Shown here: positions 50,265 to 60,158 of the stretch, in pieces
How positions within the stretch are numbered: the stretch's first letter is position 1
Layout: every line of letters begins with the position of its first letter
Assembly: GCF_030687835.1 (NCBI RefSeq)
Contig: NZ_CP117449.1
Span: 1 to 64,000, forward strand
From: Pseudomonas hefeiensis
Lineage (GTDB): Bacteria > Pseudomonadota > Gammaproteobacteria > Pseudomonadales > Pseudomonadaceae
DNA length: 64,000 nt
Direction: 5' to 3'
Position numbers and translations under genes: made by a program
Notes under the pieces: model-generated
What the model saw: only the letters and a program-made list of their open reading frames with translations
Databases searched by the model: none
What the model was told of the DNA's origin: nothing

Positions 50265-50358
50265 GTGGCCGCTGCCGTTACACTAGCGAACTTGAACCCG
50301 TCACGGCCTGTCTGAAAAACACGCCTCGCGAGGCCCCCTCATTGTCCAGGAGTAAAGC

Positions 50359-51003
50359 ATGCGTAATCTGATCATCAGCGCCGCGCTCGCCGCTGTCAGC
50401 CTGTTCGGCATGGCCGCCCAAGCCAACGCCGAGGAATCGAAAGCCCCTTATGTCGAATTGAGCAACCCCGTTCAGGTGGCCGTGCCTGGCAAGATCGAAG
50501 TGGTGGAACTGTTCTGGTATGGCTGCCCGCATTGCTACGCGTTCGAGCCCGTGATCAACCCATGGGTTGAGAAACTGCCTTCAGATGTGAACTTCGTACG
50601 CATTCCGGCCATGTTCGGCGGCCCATGGGACGCCCACGGCCAAATGTTCCTGACTCTCGAAGCCATGGGCGTCGAGCACAAGGTTCACGCTGCAGTGTTC
50701 AATGAGATCCAGGTTGAGAAGAAGCGTCTGACCGATCCTGAGGAAATGGCTGAATTCCTCGCCACCCAAGGTGTGGACAAGGACAAGTTTCTGGCGACTT
50801 TCAACTCCTTCGCCATCAAGGGCCAGATCAACAAAGCCAAAGAACTTGCCAAGAAATACGAGATCACCGGCGTACCCACCATGGTCGTCAACGGCAAATA
50901 CCGCTTTGATATCGGTTCAGCCGGTGGTGCGAACCAGGCGCTTGAACTGGCGGACCAACTGATTGCCAAAGAGCGAGCGGCAACCAAGGCCGCCGCCAAC
51001 TAA
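50359..51003 (+). CDS. dsbA: Thiol:disulfide interchange protein DsbA
   Basis: 214 residues with a signal peptide (MRNLIISAALAAVSLFGMAA, then QANA). The thioredoxin fold has active site CPHC in FWYGCPHCYAFEP and the cis-Pro loop GVPTMVV. It introduces disulfides into periplasmic proteins. Likely clients in the window include the CSS-motif phosphodiesterase at 54950. The next gene starts 14 bases downstream. Confidence 0.96.
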   Translation: MRNLIISAALAAVSLFGMAAQANAEESKAPYVELSNPVQVAVPGKIEVVELFWYGCPHCYAFEPVINPWVEKLPSDVNFVRIPAMFGGPWDAHGQMFLTLEAMGVEHKVHAAVFNEIQVEKKRLTDPEEMAEFLATQGVDKDKFLATFNSFAIKGQINKAKELAKKYEITGVPTMVVNGKYRFDIGSAGGANQALELADQLIAKERAATKAAAN

Positions 51004-51017
51004 GCGCGGCGCTCGCC

Positions 51018-51881
51018 ATGGCCCGCTGGAGCACCGAACGCATCGTTGGCCTGCATGAACCGCGGGTCAATGAGCATCATATCGCCTCCACGGGCCTGCC
51101 TGCCGACAACTGCCTGCGGTTGCTCAGTTTCAATATCCAGGTGGGCATCAGCACCGAGCGTTACCGGCATTACCTGACCCGTGGCTGGCAACATCTGCTG
51201 CCGCACACCGGACGAGCCGTTAACTTGCAGAAGATCGGTGACCTGCTCAAAGACTTCGACCTGGTGGCCCTGCAAGAGGCCGATGGTGGGAGCCTGAGGT
51301 CGGGCTATGTCAATCAGGTGGAGCATCTGGCTCAACTGGGTGCTTTTCCCTACTGGTACCAACAACTCAATCGCAACCTCGGACGTCTGGGTCAGCACAG
51401 CAATGGTGTGTTGAGCCGGCTGCGACCGTGGGCGATCGAAGACCACCCGTTACCCGGTCCCAAGGGGCGCGGAGCGATCCTGGCGCGTTTTGGCGAAGGT
51501 CCGGAGGCATTGATCGTGGTCATGATGCACCTGGCCCTCGGGGCTCGTACCCGCACGATGCAACTGGCCTACATCCGCGAGCTGATCGGTGACTACAAGC
51601 ATCAGGTATTGATGGGTGACATGAACACCCACGCCAACGACTTGCTGCAAAATTCACCGTTGCGCGACCTTGGTCTGCTCGCCCCACAAGTCGAAGCGAC
51701 ATTCCCCAGCTGGCGCCCCCAGCGCTGCCTGGACCATATTCTGCTGAGCCCGACCTTGACCCTCGAACGGTTCGAGGTGCTGGCTCACCCCATTTCCGAC
51801 CACCTGCCTGTCGCGGTCGAAATTCGTCTACCGGGTTCGCTCACGGCTGATGCATTCCCCGCGTTGAGTCCTGCCCCCTAG
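51018..51881 (+). CDS. Endonuclease/exonuclease/phosphatase family protein
   Basis: 287 residues with the EEP (DNase I-like) fold: LRLLSFNIQVG at the start, ALQEADGG (metal Glu), LMGDMNTH (catalytic Asp/Asn) and the terminal SDHLPV His. No signal peptide. Substrate unknown; nuclease or phosphodiesterase activity is possible. Tightly placed between dsbA and the diguanylate cyclase, as PA5488. Confidence 0.88.
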   Translation: MARWSTERIVGLHEPRVNEHHIASTGLPADNCLRLLSFNIQVGISTERYRHYLTRGWQHLLPHTGRAVNLQKIGDLLKDFDLVALQEADGGSLRSGYVNQVEHLAQLGAFPYWYQQLNRNLGRLGQHSNGVLSRLRPWAIEDHPLPGPKGRGAILARFGEGPEALIVVMMHLALGARTRTMQLAYIRELIGDYKHQVLMGDMNTHANDLLQNSPLRDLGLLAPQVEATFPSWRPQRCLDHILLSPTLTLERFEVLAHPISDHLPVAVEIRLPGSLTADAFPALSPAP

Positions 51882-51893
51882 CGGATCCGATGA

Positions 51894-53996
51894 ATGAGCG
51901 ACGAAGCCGAACGCTGGAGAGAGAAGTACTTCAAGAGTATTGAACAGCAGGAAAAGCTTGAGCGCCGCTGGGCGGCTCGGCTCGACCTGCTGCGTCGCGG
52001 CCTGGTGCGCAGTACGCTGGCCGCCGAAGGCACTGACCGGGCGGTTGATCAGTGCATGAAAGAAATGCGCGAAGTGGTACGCACCGATGACATGGATGCT
52101 GCCCTAGCCGCACTGTTGCCACGTCTGGAGAAAGCCGTACTCGATTCCGAGCAGCGCCGCGAGACCCGGGTCGAACAGGTGAGCGCAGCATTGACTTCCC
52201 TGGTTACTCAGTTGCAAACCTTGCCCCTGCCGAAGGAAGTCAGCCGGCCACTGAAGAAATTCTCCAAGCAATTGGAGGACCGGGTCGACCAGGCTCGGGA
52301 GATTCCTCTGCTGCTCAGCGAATTGAGCAGCTTGCAGGGCCAGGCATTGAGTGTGCTGGAAGCTCCCGCTGAACCGCCCCGCCCCGGCCTGCTGCAACGG
52401 TTGTTTGGCGGCCACGGCCAGGAAGAAGCCGCGCCCCAGCCGCACGAGCCTGCCCAGCGCAGCGCGGTGCCGGTATTGGAAACGGCACCGCCGACACCGA
52501 CACCGACACCGACATCGGCACCGGCACCGCTAGCAACTGAGACTGTGCCCGTCATAACTCCAGTCCCGGCTCCAGCCCCGGCATTGGTAGCAGAACACGC
52601 GGCAACAGTCGATGAAGCGCCTGAACCGGTCGCGTTCATTCCGCCAATGGTCGATCCCGATCCAGAACTCTCTTCGTCGCTGGTATCCAAAGCTGCCGAG
52701 CCGATTCTGGAACGAGATGAAGCTACCGCTCAGGAGGAAACTACCGAGCCGGCGCCGATTCCCGCGGAAAATGCAGTGCCGGCCCCCGTGCTTGAGAACC
52801 CTGATGAGCTGATGCCCGAGGAGCCGTCGCAAGCGCTGGACGAGTCGCTGCCCCTCCCGCAAGAGCCCGTCGAACCATCGGCTGCCATCGAGCCGGTAGC
52901 GTCTGAACTGAATGACGACCATTACGAACTGCCCGACTCGCCAGAGCCTTCCTATAGCTCGGTGGCCAGGCATATCGAGGATACCTTGTTGGGCCTGTTG
53001 GGCGATCTGACCCTGCCCGAGCGTCATCGTCCCCAAGCCGAGGCCATGCGTGAACGGCTGCAAAATGGCTTGAACTGGTACGAGTTACTGCCGATTCTCG
53101 ATGATCTGGCCGTGCTCATGCTGGCGATCACCGACACCGGGCAGCATGAGTTCGAAGCGTACCTGCAGCGGCTCAACGATCGGCTTGAGTCATTTCAAAG
53201 CAGTCTGCGGGCCGCCAGTGAGGACCATGCCGATAACCTGTCGGTTTCCAGGGAAATGGACAGCCAGATTCGCGAGCAAGTTGATGGCTTGCAAAGCAGC
53301 GTGCAGGAAGCTGATGATCTGGAGGGGCTCAAGCAAGTGCTGGAGAACCACCTCGAAGGCCTGCTCGGTACGATGGATCAGCACCAGAAGCAGCGCGATC
53401 AGCGCGAGCGGGAAGTCTCAGCTCGCCTCAAAAGCCTGGCCGAGCGCGTGGCGCTGATGGAACAGGACGCCCAGGTCGTGCGCGACAATCTCGAAGAACA
53501 GCGCCAGAAAGCGCTCATCGACCCGCTTACCGGGTTGCCTAACCGTGCCGCCTGGTCCGAGCGTCTAGAACGGGAAGTCGCCCAGTGGCAGCAGCACGGC
53601 AACAGTCTGCTGCTGGCCATGCTCGATCTGGATCATTTCAAGCGCATCAACGATAACTACGGCCACCTGGCCGGTGATCGGGTGCTGAAAATCATCGCCT
53701 CGGTGCTGCGCAGACGCCTGCGTGGCAGTGACTTCATCGCCCGCTTTGGCGGCGAGGAATTTATCCTGCTGGTGCCCGACACGCCACTTGCAACCGGCGC
53801 CAAACTGGCCGAGACCCTGCGCGCCGCTATCGAAGCCTGTCCGTTTCACTTCAAGGGAGAGCCGGTAACGATCACGGTGTCCGTGGGCATGACCGCCTTC
53901 AAAATGGGGGAGCACAGCGATTCAGTGCTTAAACGAGCCGATCAGGCGCTATATAGGGCCAAAAACGCCGGACGTAACCGCGTGGAACTGGGCTGA
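51894..53996 (+). CDS. dgcH: Diguanylate cyclase (DgcH-like, PA5487 family)
   Basis: 700 residues. The N-terminal 150 are helical (coiled-coil like) and a Pro/Ala/Glu-rich disordered linker spans about residues 160-345, including PTPTPTPTSAPAP. A further helical region follows, then a C-terminal GGDEF domain (about 530-700; LTGLPNRAAW, RFGGEEFILL). The inhibitory RxxD (RGSD) is present. Cytoplasmic, no membrane segment. Corresponds to DgcH, 13 bases after the EEP gene. Confidence 0.9.
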   Translation: MSDEAERWREKYFKSIEQQEKLERRWAARLDLLRRGLVRSTLAAEGTDRAVDQCMKEMREVVRTDDMDAALAALLPRLEKAVLDSEQRRETRVEQVSAALTSLVTQLQTLPLPKEVSRPLKKFSKQLEDRVDQAREIPLLLSELSSLQGQALSVLEAPAEPPRPGLLQRLFGGHGQEEAAPQPHEPAQRSAVPVLETAPPTPTPTPTSAPAPLATETVPVITPVPAPAPALVAEHAATVDEAPEPVAFIPPMVDPDPELSSSLVSKAAEPILERDEATAQEETTEPAPIPAENAVPAPVLENPDELMPEEPSQALDESLPLPQEPVEPSAAIEPVASELNDDHYELPDSPEPSYSSVARHIEDTLLGLLGDLTLPERHRPQAEAMRERLQNGLNWYELLPILDDLAVLMLAITDTGQHEFEAYLQRLNDRLESFQSSLRAASEDHADNLSVSREMDSQIREQVDGLQSSVQEADDLEGLKQVLENHLEGLLGTMDQHQKQRDQREREVSARLKSLAERVALMEQDAQVVRDNLEEQRQKALIDPLTGLPNRAAWSERLEREVAQWQQHGNSLLLAMLDLDHFKRINDNYGHLAGDRVLKIIASVLRRRLRGSDFIARFGGEEFILLVPDTPLATGAKLAETLRAAIEACPFHFKGEPVTITVSVGMTAFKMGEHSDSVLKRADQALYRAKNAGRNRVELG

Positions 53997-54097
53997 ACGC
54001 AATTGTTCCATTTTGTGACTCCCGGAATACGAGCCAGATCATCGCCGCGCGATACGTTACACTGTTGCATTACTTCCAGCGCGTAATGCACCTTGCC

Positions 54098-54877
54098 ATG
54101 AAATTTTTTTCGCTCATTGTCTCCTTGTTGATTTTGGCCGGTTGCGCCAGCGGCCCCCGGCTCGATACCAGCCACCCCTCAGTCAATCATGACAACCGAA
54201 TCCAGTTCGTGGTGTTGCATTACACCTCGGCGTCCCTGGAGCGGTCCCTGGCGCTGCTGACCCATGGCGAAGTCAGTGCGCACTACCTGATTGGTGATGA
54301 TAAAGACACAACGATATATAAGCTGGTGGATGAAAGCCGACGCGCCTGGCACGCCGGGGACAGTGAATGGGACGGCCGGACGTGGCTCAATTCCAGCTCC
54401 ATCGGCATTGAGATCGTCAATCCAGGTTTCGTCGATACGCCCACCGGGCGTCTCTGGTATCCCTACAGTGAAGCTCAGGTCGAGGCCTTGATCGCATTGC
54501 TCAAGGATATTTCCCAGCGTAATGGGATCAACCCGCGCAACATCATTGGTCACAGCGATATCGCCCCCATGCGCAAGCTTGATCCTGGGCCGCTGTTCCC
54601 CTGGAAGCGCCTGGCGCAAGCAGGGGTGGGCGTCTGGCCAGACGAACAGGCCGTGATGCGTCAACAGGCAGTTTTCGCGGCGCAGGTGCCGAACGCCAGC
54701 TGGTTTCAGGCCGAGCTGGCTCGCCTCGGCTACCCGACGCCCCGCACTGGCGAATGGGATGTAGCCACTCATCATGTGCTCGCCGCCTTCCAGATGCGCT
54801 TCCGGCCGAGCCGGTTCGACGGCATGCCGGATGCGCAAAGCGCGGCTATTGTGCAGGTGCTTAACCAGACAAAATAA
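54098..54877 (+). CDS. ampDh2: N-acetylmuramoyl-L-alanine amidase lipoprotein (AmpDh2-like)
   Basis: 259 residues from the ATG at 54098, which gives lipoprotein signal MKFFSLIVSLLILAGC with Cys16. Amidase_2 domain: zinc ligands in VVLHYTSAS, IGHSDIAP and downstream D. A C-terminal peptidoglycan-binding domain (about 200-255) follows. It cleaves the amide bond between MurNAc and L-Ala. Length and domain order equal AmpDh2 (PA5485). Confidence 0.92.
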   Translation: MKFFSLIVSLLILAGCASGPRLDTSHPSVNHDNRIQFVVLHYTSASLERSLALLTHGEVSAHYLIGDDKDTTIYKLVDESRRAWHAGDSEWDGRTWLNSSSIGIEIVNPGFVDTPTGRLWYPYSEAQVEALIALLKDISQRNGINPRNIIGHSDIAPMRKLDPGPLFPWKRLAQAGVGVWPDEQAVMRQQAVFAAQVPNASWFQAELARLGYPTPRTGEWDVATHHVLAAFQMRFRPSRFDGMPDAQSAAIVQVLNQTK

Positions 54878-54949
54878 TGACGCCCGTCCGACGGTCAGGG
54901 CTAAATCCAAATCAGAAGCTATAACTCATTGGTAACTTTCGGATTACCA

Positions 54950-56566
54950 ATGATGACGCCTGCCCGCGAAACCCTGCAAAGCTGGCTCCATCGCCCGTTT
55001 TTCCTGGCGATGATGGCGGCTGTCCTGAGTACCGTGCTGTTGCTGGGGGCCAGTCTGTTCGTGGTGATCCAGCAAATCCAGCAGCGTGAAAGCGATCAGA
55101 TGAATGCTCAGGGTGAGCGCTTTCTGCAGCGGCTCGAGCAGCTTTTCGGACAGTTGCGCGAAAGCCTCGATGATTTGCAAAACCAGCCGTTGCGCGGATG
55201 CGACGATGACATGATCGCGACGCTGCAGCAGGTCAGCTTCAACTACCGCTTTGTCTACGAAGCGGCGTATATCGATAGCAGCGGTGTTTGTTCCAATCGC
55301 CCACGCCGCAGCGGATTATCGGTGATCCGGCCGCCTGATATCCGGGGGCCGACGTATAGCTACTGGCTCAATACCACCACCGAACCCGATGAAAACCGTG
55401 CGGCATTGATGCTGGGGCGCGGCAATTTTCGGGTGGCGACCTCGCGCGGGCATCTGACCGATGTGGTGGATCTGCCTCCCGGCAGCAGCCTTTTGGTGGT
55501 GCTCGATCATGGCGAGCGGGCGATACCGGTGCTGGGGACCGACCAATACTGGCCGCCCACGGAGCCTTGGCCCTCGAAAAGCCGCAACGCATTGCAAGTG
55601 ACGCAGAACCGCCTGATCTATCGAATGCAGACTGACAGCCCGGAATATCAATTGGTGCTGATTGCCCAACGCAATGGCTTCAACATCCCCTCCAACGCCT
55701 GGTGGTTACTGCCCATCAGCCTGTTGCTGGGCTTGGGGATTGGTTTTCAGGTATTCCTGCTGGCGCGTCAGCGCCAGTCGATGGACGCCGAACTGCATGG
55801 GGCCATCCGGCGCGGAGAGTTGCAGGTGCTGTACCAGCCGATCTTCGACCTGCGCAGTCGTAACTGCGTTGGTGCTGAAGCCCTGCTGCGCTGGCGGCGC
55901 CCGGACGGCACTCTCACCAGTCCGGATCTGTTCATTCCGATGGCAGAGGATACCGGGCAGATCCGTCAGATCACAGACTTCGTGCTGCAGCGCCTGTTCG
56001 ACCAGCTGGGCCAGCTACTGCGGGCCAATCCGCAGTTGTACATCTCGGTGAACCTGGCGGCGTGCGACGTGATGGTGCCACGCATCGGCGAAGTGATCGC
56101 CCGCCTGCTGGCGTTGCACCGGGTGTCGGCGCACCAGATAGCGTTTGAAGTAACCGAACGCGGATTGGTCGATGTCTTGGTCGCCCGGGATAACCTGCAA
56201 TCGCTGCGCGATGTCGGGCATCAGGTGTTGATCGATGACTTCGGCACGGGCTATTGCAGCCTCGCCTATCTGCAAACCTTGCCGGTGGACTGCCTGAAGA
56301 TCGACAAAGCCTTCATCGACGCCTTGGGGCACGATGCCGCCAGCAGTGGCGTGGCCCCGCATATTATTCGCATGGCCCATGCCTTACAGCTCAAGGTGAT
56401 CGCCGAGGGCATCGAGCATGAAGCCCAGGCGTCTTACCTGAGTAGCGAAGGGGTGACTTTCGGGCAGGGTTGGCTGTTCGCCCACGCGCTCAGTGCCGTG
56501 CAGTTGATCGAACTGATTACCCGCGGCCGGCGCCTGCTGGGGCGCCGCATGGACGACGAGGCTTGA
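54950..56566 (+). CDS. CSS-motif EAL phosphodiesterase (c-di-GMP)
   Basis: 538 residues from the ATG at 54950. Two membrane segments (about 17-40 and 245-265) enclose a periplasmic CSS domain with Cys residues (LRGCDDDM, SSGVCSNRP) that can form a redox-sensitive disulfide. The cytoplasmic EAL domain is complete: GAEALLRW, NLAACDV, EVTERG, DDFGTGYCSL, KIDKAF, AEGIEH and GQGWLFA, so it should hydrolyse c-di-GMP. In related enzymes DsbA/DsbB redox state controls activity. It ends 6 bases before the convergent kinB. Confidence 0.92.
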   Translation: MMTPARETLQSWLHRPFFLAMMAAVLSTVLLLGASLFVVIQQIQQRESDQMNAQGERFLQRLEQLFGQLRESLDDLQNQPLRGCDDDMIATLQQVSFNYRFVYEAAYIDSSGVCSNRPRRSGLSVIRPPDIRGPTYSYWLNTTTEPDENRAALMLGRGNFRVATSRGHLTDVVDLPPGSSLLVVLDHGERAIPVLGTDQYWPPTEPWPSKSRNALQVTQNRLIYRMQTDSPEYQLVLIAQRNGFNIPSNAWWLLPISLLLGLGIGFQVFLLARQRQSMDAELHGAIRRGELQVLYQPIFDLRSRNCVGAEALLRWRRPDGTLTSPDLFIPMAEDTGQIRQITDFVLQRLFDQLGQLLRANPQLYISVNLAACDVMVPRIGEVIARLLALHRVSAHQIAFEVTERGLVDVLVARDNLQSLRDVGHQVLIDDFGTGYCSLAYLQTLPVDCLKIDKAFIDALGHDAASSGVAPHIIRMAHALQLKVIAEGIEHEAQASYLSSEGVTFGQGWLFAHALSAVQLIELITRGRRLLGRRMDDEA

Positions 56567-56572
56567 GCCGCC

Positions 56573-58363
56573 TCAGACCGCCAGCGCCATGTAGAACTGA
56601 GTGCCCTGCCCCGGTCGTGAATAAACGCCCATGCGCCCGCCGTGGAGCTGGACGATTTCCTTGCACAGCGCCAGACCCAGCCCTGCGCCGCCCTTCTTGC
56701 GACCGACCTGGACGAAAGGTTCGAAGATCCGTCCCTGCTGGCCGTAGGGAATGCCTTCACCATTGTCCTCGACGCTGATGATCACCCGCTCGCCATGGCG
56801 CCGGGCCTGCAGGCGGATCTGACCGTGGTCGCCCGTGTGACGCATGGCATTATCGATCAGGTTATCCAGTACCCGGTCCAGTTGCGCAACATCGGCATGC
56901 AAGCGCGGTAAGGGTCCCTGGATCGCCACGAGCAATTGGATGCCCTTGGCCTGGGCCTGTGCGGCAAACCGCAGCCGGGCCGACTCCAGCAGTTCTTCGA
57001 TGGAACAAGGTGCCAGCGTCAGCTTTTGCAGGCCGTTCTGGTAGCGGGAGAAGTTCAGCAGGTCATTGATGAGCTGCATCAGGCGCTGCATTTCTTCGTT
57101 GACGGTGTTGAGCAGGTCGGCTTCGCGCGATTCCTCAGGAAAATGCACGCGCTCCTGCAACAGGCCGAACGCCATGTGCATGCCGGTCACTGGCGTACGC
57201 AGTTCGTGGGACGCGCGCAACACGAACTCACTGCGCACCCGTTCGAAAGCGCGTTGTTCGGTGACGTCGTGCAACACCATCACTGCCCCGAGGATGTGCC
57301 CTTGGGTATGGCTCACGGGGGTGAGGCTATACGTCAGCAACCGCGACTCGCCATCCACTTCGATGCTCAAATCGTCCGGCGCCCGCTCCAGCGTTCCCCC
57401 GCGCAGAACCAGTTGCAGTTCCTCATCCAGCTCCTTGCGTTCCAGTGCTTCGCCTAACCCCTGGCCGAGGCGCTCCTCATCCCAGCCCAACTGACGCTGG
57501 GCCACCGGGTTGAGGTGCTCCAGGCGCCCCTGGCGGTCGATCATCAGCAAGCCGTCGTCGATGCTGTCGAGTACCGCTTGCAGGCGTTGCTGGCCGGCGA
57601 GAAGTTCGTCGACATTGGTAGCCTGATGCTCACGTAGCGCTTGGGCCATGACGCCGAAACGACGGGTCAGCAAGTTCAGCTCAGCGGCTGAGGAGATCGG
57701 CAGCGTCACCTCGAAATTGCCCTGGCCGATATCATCCGCAGCCGCAGCCAACGCCTCAATCGGCGCCCCGAAACGCCGTGCGATACCGTGGGCCGTGATG
57801 AAGCCGATGATCAGCACTGCCAGCCCTACCAGCCCCAGTAATCCGGAAATCAGCAATGCGCGCTCGCGAGCTTTGTTCTGGGTATCGCTGATGTTGTTCA
57901 AGGCCTGCCGATACGCGTCGATCAAGCCTGTGCGCAGCACGTTGAATTTTTCGGTGACGTTCTGGATACCGGTAAGTTGGGCGGGTAGCTGGCGAGCGGC
58001 TGAAAAAGCCTCGAGAAAACTGATGTAATCGGCCTTGGCCTTGCTGAAGCTGTCTGGCGAATCGTCCAGTACCTGTTCGTGGGCGATGCCCTCGTCAAGC
58101 AACTGGAAATATTGCCGTTTGGATTCTTCCAGGGCAGCCAGGTCGGGCTTGTCATCGAGCATGATCATCAACTGGTCGCCCAGGGTCTGGCGCAGCTTGA
58201 GGCCCAGGTCGAGCAGGATGAAGTTGTCGCGCACCGATTGTTCCTGGGTATTGGCCATCTGCACCACGCTGACCAGGCCGAGCAACAGGCCCAGCAATGC
58301 CACGGTGATCAGCGCCGAGATACTCAGAAACAGCCGTGTGCGCAGCTTCATCGCCAATTTCAT
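56573..58363 (-). CDS. kinB: Sensor histidine kinase KinB
   Basis: 596 residues from the ATG at 58363 (MKLAMKLRTRLFLSISALIT). Two membrane segments (about 10-32 and 167-190) flank a periplasmic four-helix sensor. HAMP, PAS (LQAVLDSIDDGLLMIDRQG), HisKA (RASHELRTPVTG) and HATPase (NLIDNAMRHTG, EDNGEGIP, GAGLGLALC) follow. It partners AlgB in control of alginate and virulence genes. It starts 10 bases after the algB stop. Confidence 0.95.
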   Translation of the reverse strand: MKLAMKLRTRLFLSISALITVALLGLLLGLVSVVQMANTQEQSVRDNFILLDLGLKLRQTLGDQLMIMLDDKPDLAALEESKRQYFQLLDEGIAHEQVLDDSPDSFSKAKADYISFLEAFSAARQLPAQLTGIQNVTEKFNVLRTGLIDAYRQALNNISDTQNKARERALLISGLLGLVGLAVLIIGFITAHGIARRFGAPIEALAAAADDIGQGNFEVTLPISSAAELNLLTRRFGVMAQALREHQATNVDELLAGQQRLQAVLDSIDDGLLMIDRQGRLEHLNPVAQRQLGWDEERLGQGLGEALERKELDEELQLVLRGGTLERAPDDLSIEVDGESRLLTYSLTPVSHTQGHILGAVMVLHDVTEQRAFERVRSEFVLRASHELRTPVTGMHMAFGLLQERVHFPEESREADLLNTVNEEMQRLMQLINDLLNFSRYQNGLQKLTLAPCSIEELLESARLRFAAQAQAKGIQLLVAIQGPLPRLHADVAQLDRVLDNLIDNAMRHTGDHGQIRLQARRHGERVIISVEDNGEGIPYGQQGRIFEPFVQVGRKKGGAGLGLALCKEIVQLHGGRMGVYSRPGQGTQFYMALAV

Positions 58364-58373
58364 AAGGTGCCGC

Positions 58374-59720
58374 TCACAGGTTGTATTGCTTGCGTTTGCG
58401 ATACAGTGTGGACGCATCGATACCCAGGGTCTTGGCGGCCTGGTCAAGGGTCTCGGCCGTGGCCAGCACCGCGCCAATATGCGCCTTTTCCAGTTCGTCG
58501 AGACTCAGCGCGGCACCGATTCGCGGTGCATTGTTGACAGGTTGCTCAGCCATGCCCAAGTGGCTGATTTCAACTTTTTCCTGCGCGCAGATGATGCTGG
58601 CGCGCTCGACCACGTTGCGCAGCTCCCGGATGTTGCCAGGCCAGCGATAACCTAGCAGCGCTTCGCGCGCCTCGTCGCTGAAGCCTCGTGCCGGGCGGGC
58701 GTACTCCTTGACGAAGCGCGCCAGGAAACGGTCGGCAAGGGTCAGGATGTCTTCGACTCGCTCGCGTAGTGGCGGCAGATGCAGGGTAATGACATTCAGG
58801 CGATACAGCAGGTCTTCGCGAAAGCGCCCGTCGCGCACCATGTCTTCAAGGTTGAGGTTAGTCGCCGCGAGAATCCGCACATCGGCACGACGGGTCACCG
58901 GGTCGCCGACCCGCTCGTATTCCTTGTCCTGGATAAAGCGCAGCAACTTGGGCTGCAATGTCAGGGGAAAATCGCCGATTTCATCGAGAAAAAGCGTACC
59001 GCCGTCGGCCTGATTGACCCGTCCCAGCGTGCTTTCACTGGCGCCGGTAAATGCGCCGCGGCTGTGGCCGAACAGTTCGCTTTCCATCAATTCAGCGGTC
59101 AGCGACGGGCAATTGATAGTGACGCAGGACTTCTTCGCGCGCTTGCTCCAGCCATGGATGGCTCGGGCCAGTTCGCCCTTACCGGTGCCGGACTCGCCAA
59201 GGATCAGAATGTTGGCGTCAGTGCTGGCGACCTGGCGAGCGGTTTCAAGGACGACTTTCATCGCTGGGCTATGGGAATCGAGGCCGTCATTGGGTTTGCG
59301 CACTTCCCCTTCCAGAGCTTCCAGTCGCGCCGACAACTGGCGTACCTCCAGCTGTTTGGCAGTCGCCAGGCGCAGTTGATCGGGGCTGCAAGGCTTGACC
59401 AGGTAATCGGCGGCGCCGGCCTGGATCGCATCAACGGCGGTGTCGACCGCCGAGTGAGCGGTGACGATCACCACCCGCATCCAGGGAGCCTGGATGCGCA
59501 TTTGCGCCAGCACATCGAGGCCGTTGTCTTCTCCCAGGCGCAGGTCCAGAAAGCACAGGTCAAACACCTGCCGCTGCAGCAGGGTGTCGGCCTGGGCAGC
59601 GCTGTTGGCGGTGGCGACGCTGTAGCCTTCGTCTTCCAGGCAGTAACGGAAGGTACGCAGGATGGCGGACTCATCGTCTACCAGCAGAATGCGGCCTTGA
59701 TGCTCAGTGGCGGATTCCAT
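58374..59720 (-). CDS. algB: NtrC-type response regulator AlgB
   Basis: 448 residues. The receiver has D59 (CFLDLRLGED). The sigma-54-type AAA+ domain has Walker A GESGTGKG and the GAFTGA loop. A Fis-type helix-turn-helix lies at the C-terminus (LDQAAKTLGIDASTLYRKRKQ). First gene of algB-kinB. Confidence 0.96.
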   Translation of the reverse strand: MESATEHQGRILLVDDESAILRTFRYCLEDEGYSVATANSAAQADTLLQRQVFDLCFLDLRLGEDNGLDVLAQMRIQAPWMRVVIVTAHSAVDTAVDAIQAGAADYLVKPCSPDQLRLATAKQLEVRQLSARLEALEGEVRKPNDGLDSHSPAMKVVLETARQVASTDANILILGESGTGKGELARAIHGWSKRAKKSCVTINCPSLTAELMESELFGHSRGAFTGASESTLGRVNQADGGTLFLDEIGDFPLTLQPKLLRFIQDKEYERVGDPVTRRADVRILAATNLNLEDMVRDGRFREDLLYRLNVITLHLPPLRERVEDILTLADRFLARFVKEYARPARGFSDEAREALLGYRWPGNIRELRNVVERASIICAQEKVEISHLGMAEQPVNNAPRIGAALSLDELEKAHIGAVLATAETLDQAAKTLGIDASTLYRKRKQYNL

Positions 59721-60158
59721 TTTTCCTACGCTCCTTTAATGAATGATGTTGGTTAGTGTCAGAAATATCGGGCAAGTTGCATGGTCGTTTCTGAGGGGAT
59801 ATTACCCACCGAGAGCGTACCCGTGAGTGTCTGACTCCTAAAAGGTTGATTTGGGTCCCTTTTTTGCTCCTGTCCCCGCCTCGCACGGTACGGCTTGCTC
59901 ATTCCGACATCTCTTTGCGACGGGCAATTCAAAAAGATTCTATCGCGCCTATCCCCGCGGTTCGTGCATTTCGCACGACGCTCGTCGTAGCCATCGTGCA
60001 GGATGCGCTCCGGCGTGCGCACAGAGTATTTATAACTAGCTGATTTTAAAGAGTTTTATCTCGGTAAAAATTCTGGCATGCCGGCTGCAATGGTCAGGTC
60101 AATGTGGCGTGAAGACGCCTCAACCAGATCACCACTCGGGGTGGGGAGGAATTTCAGG
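59721..60158. other. 438-base divergent intergenic region
   Basis: It should contain the algB promoter (leftward) and the promoter of the small gene at 60159 (rightward). A GGGGAGGA ribosome site is evident at 60142-60150. No gene or repeat is supported. Confidence 0.4.
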
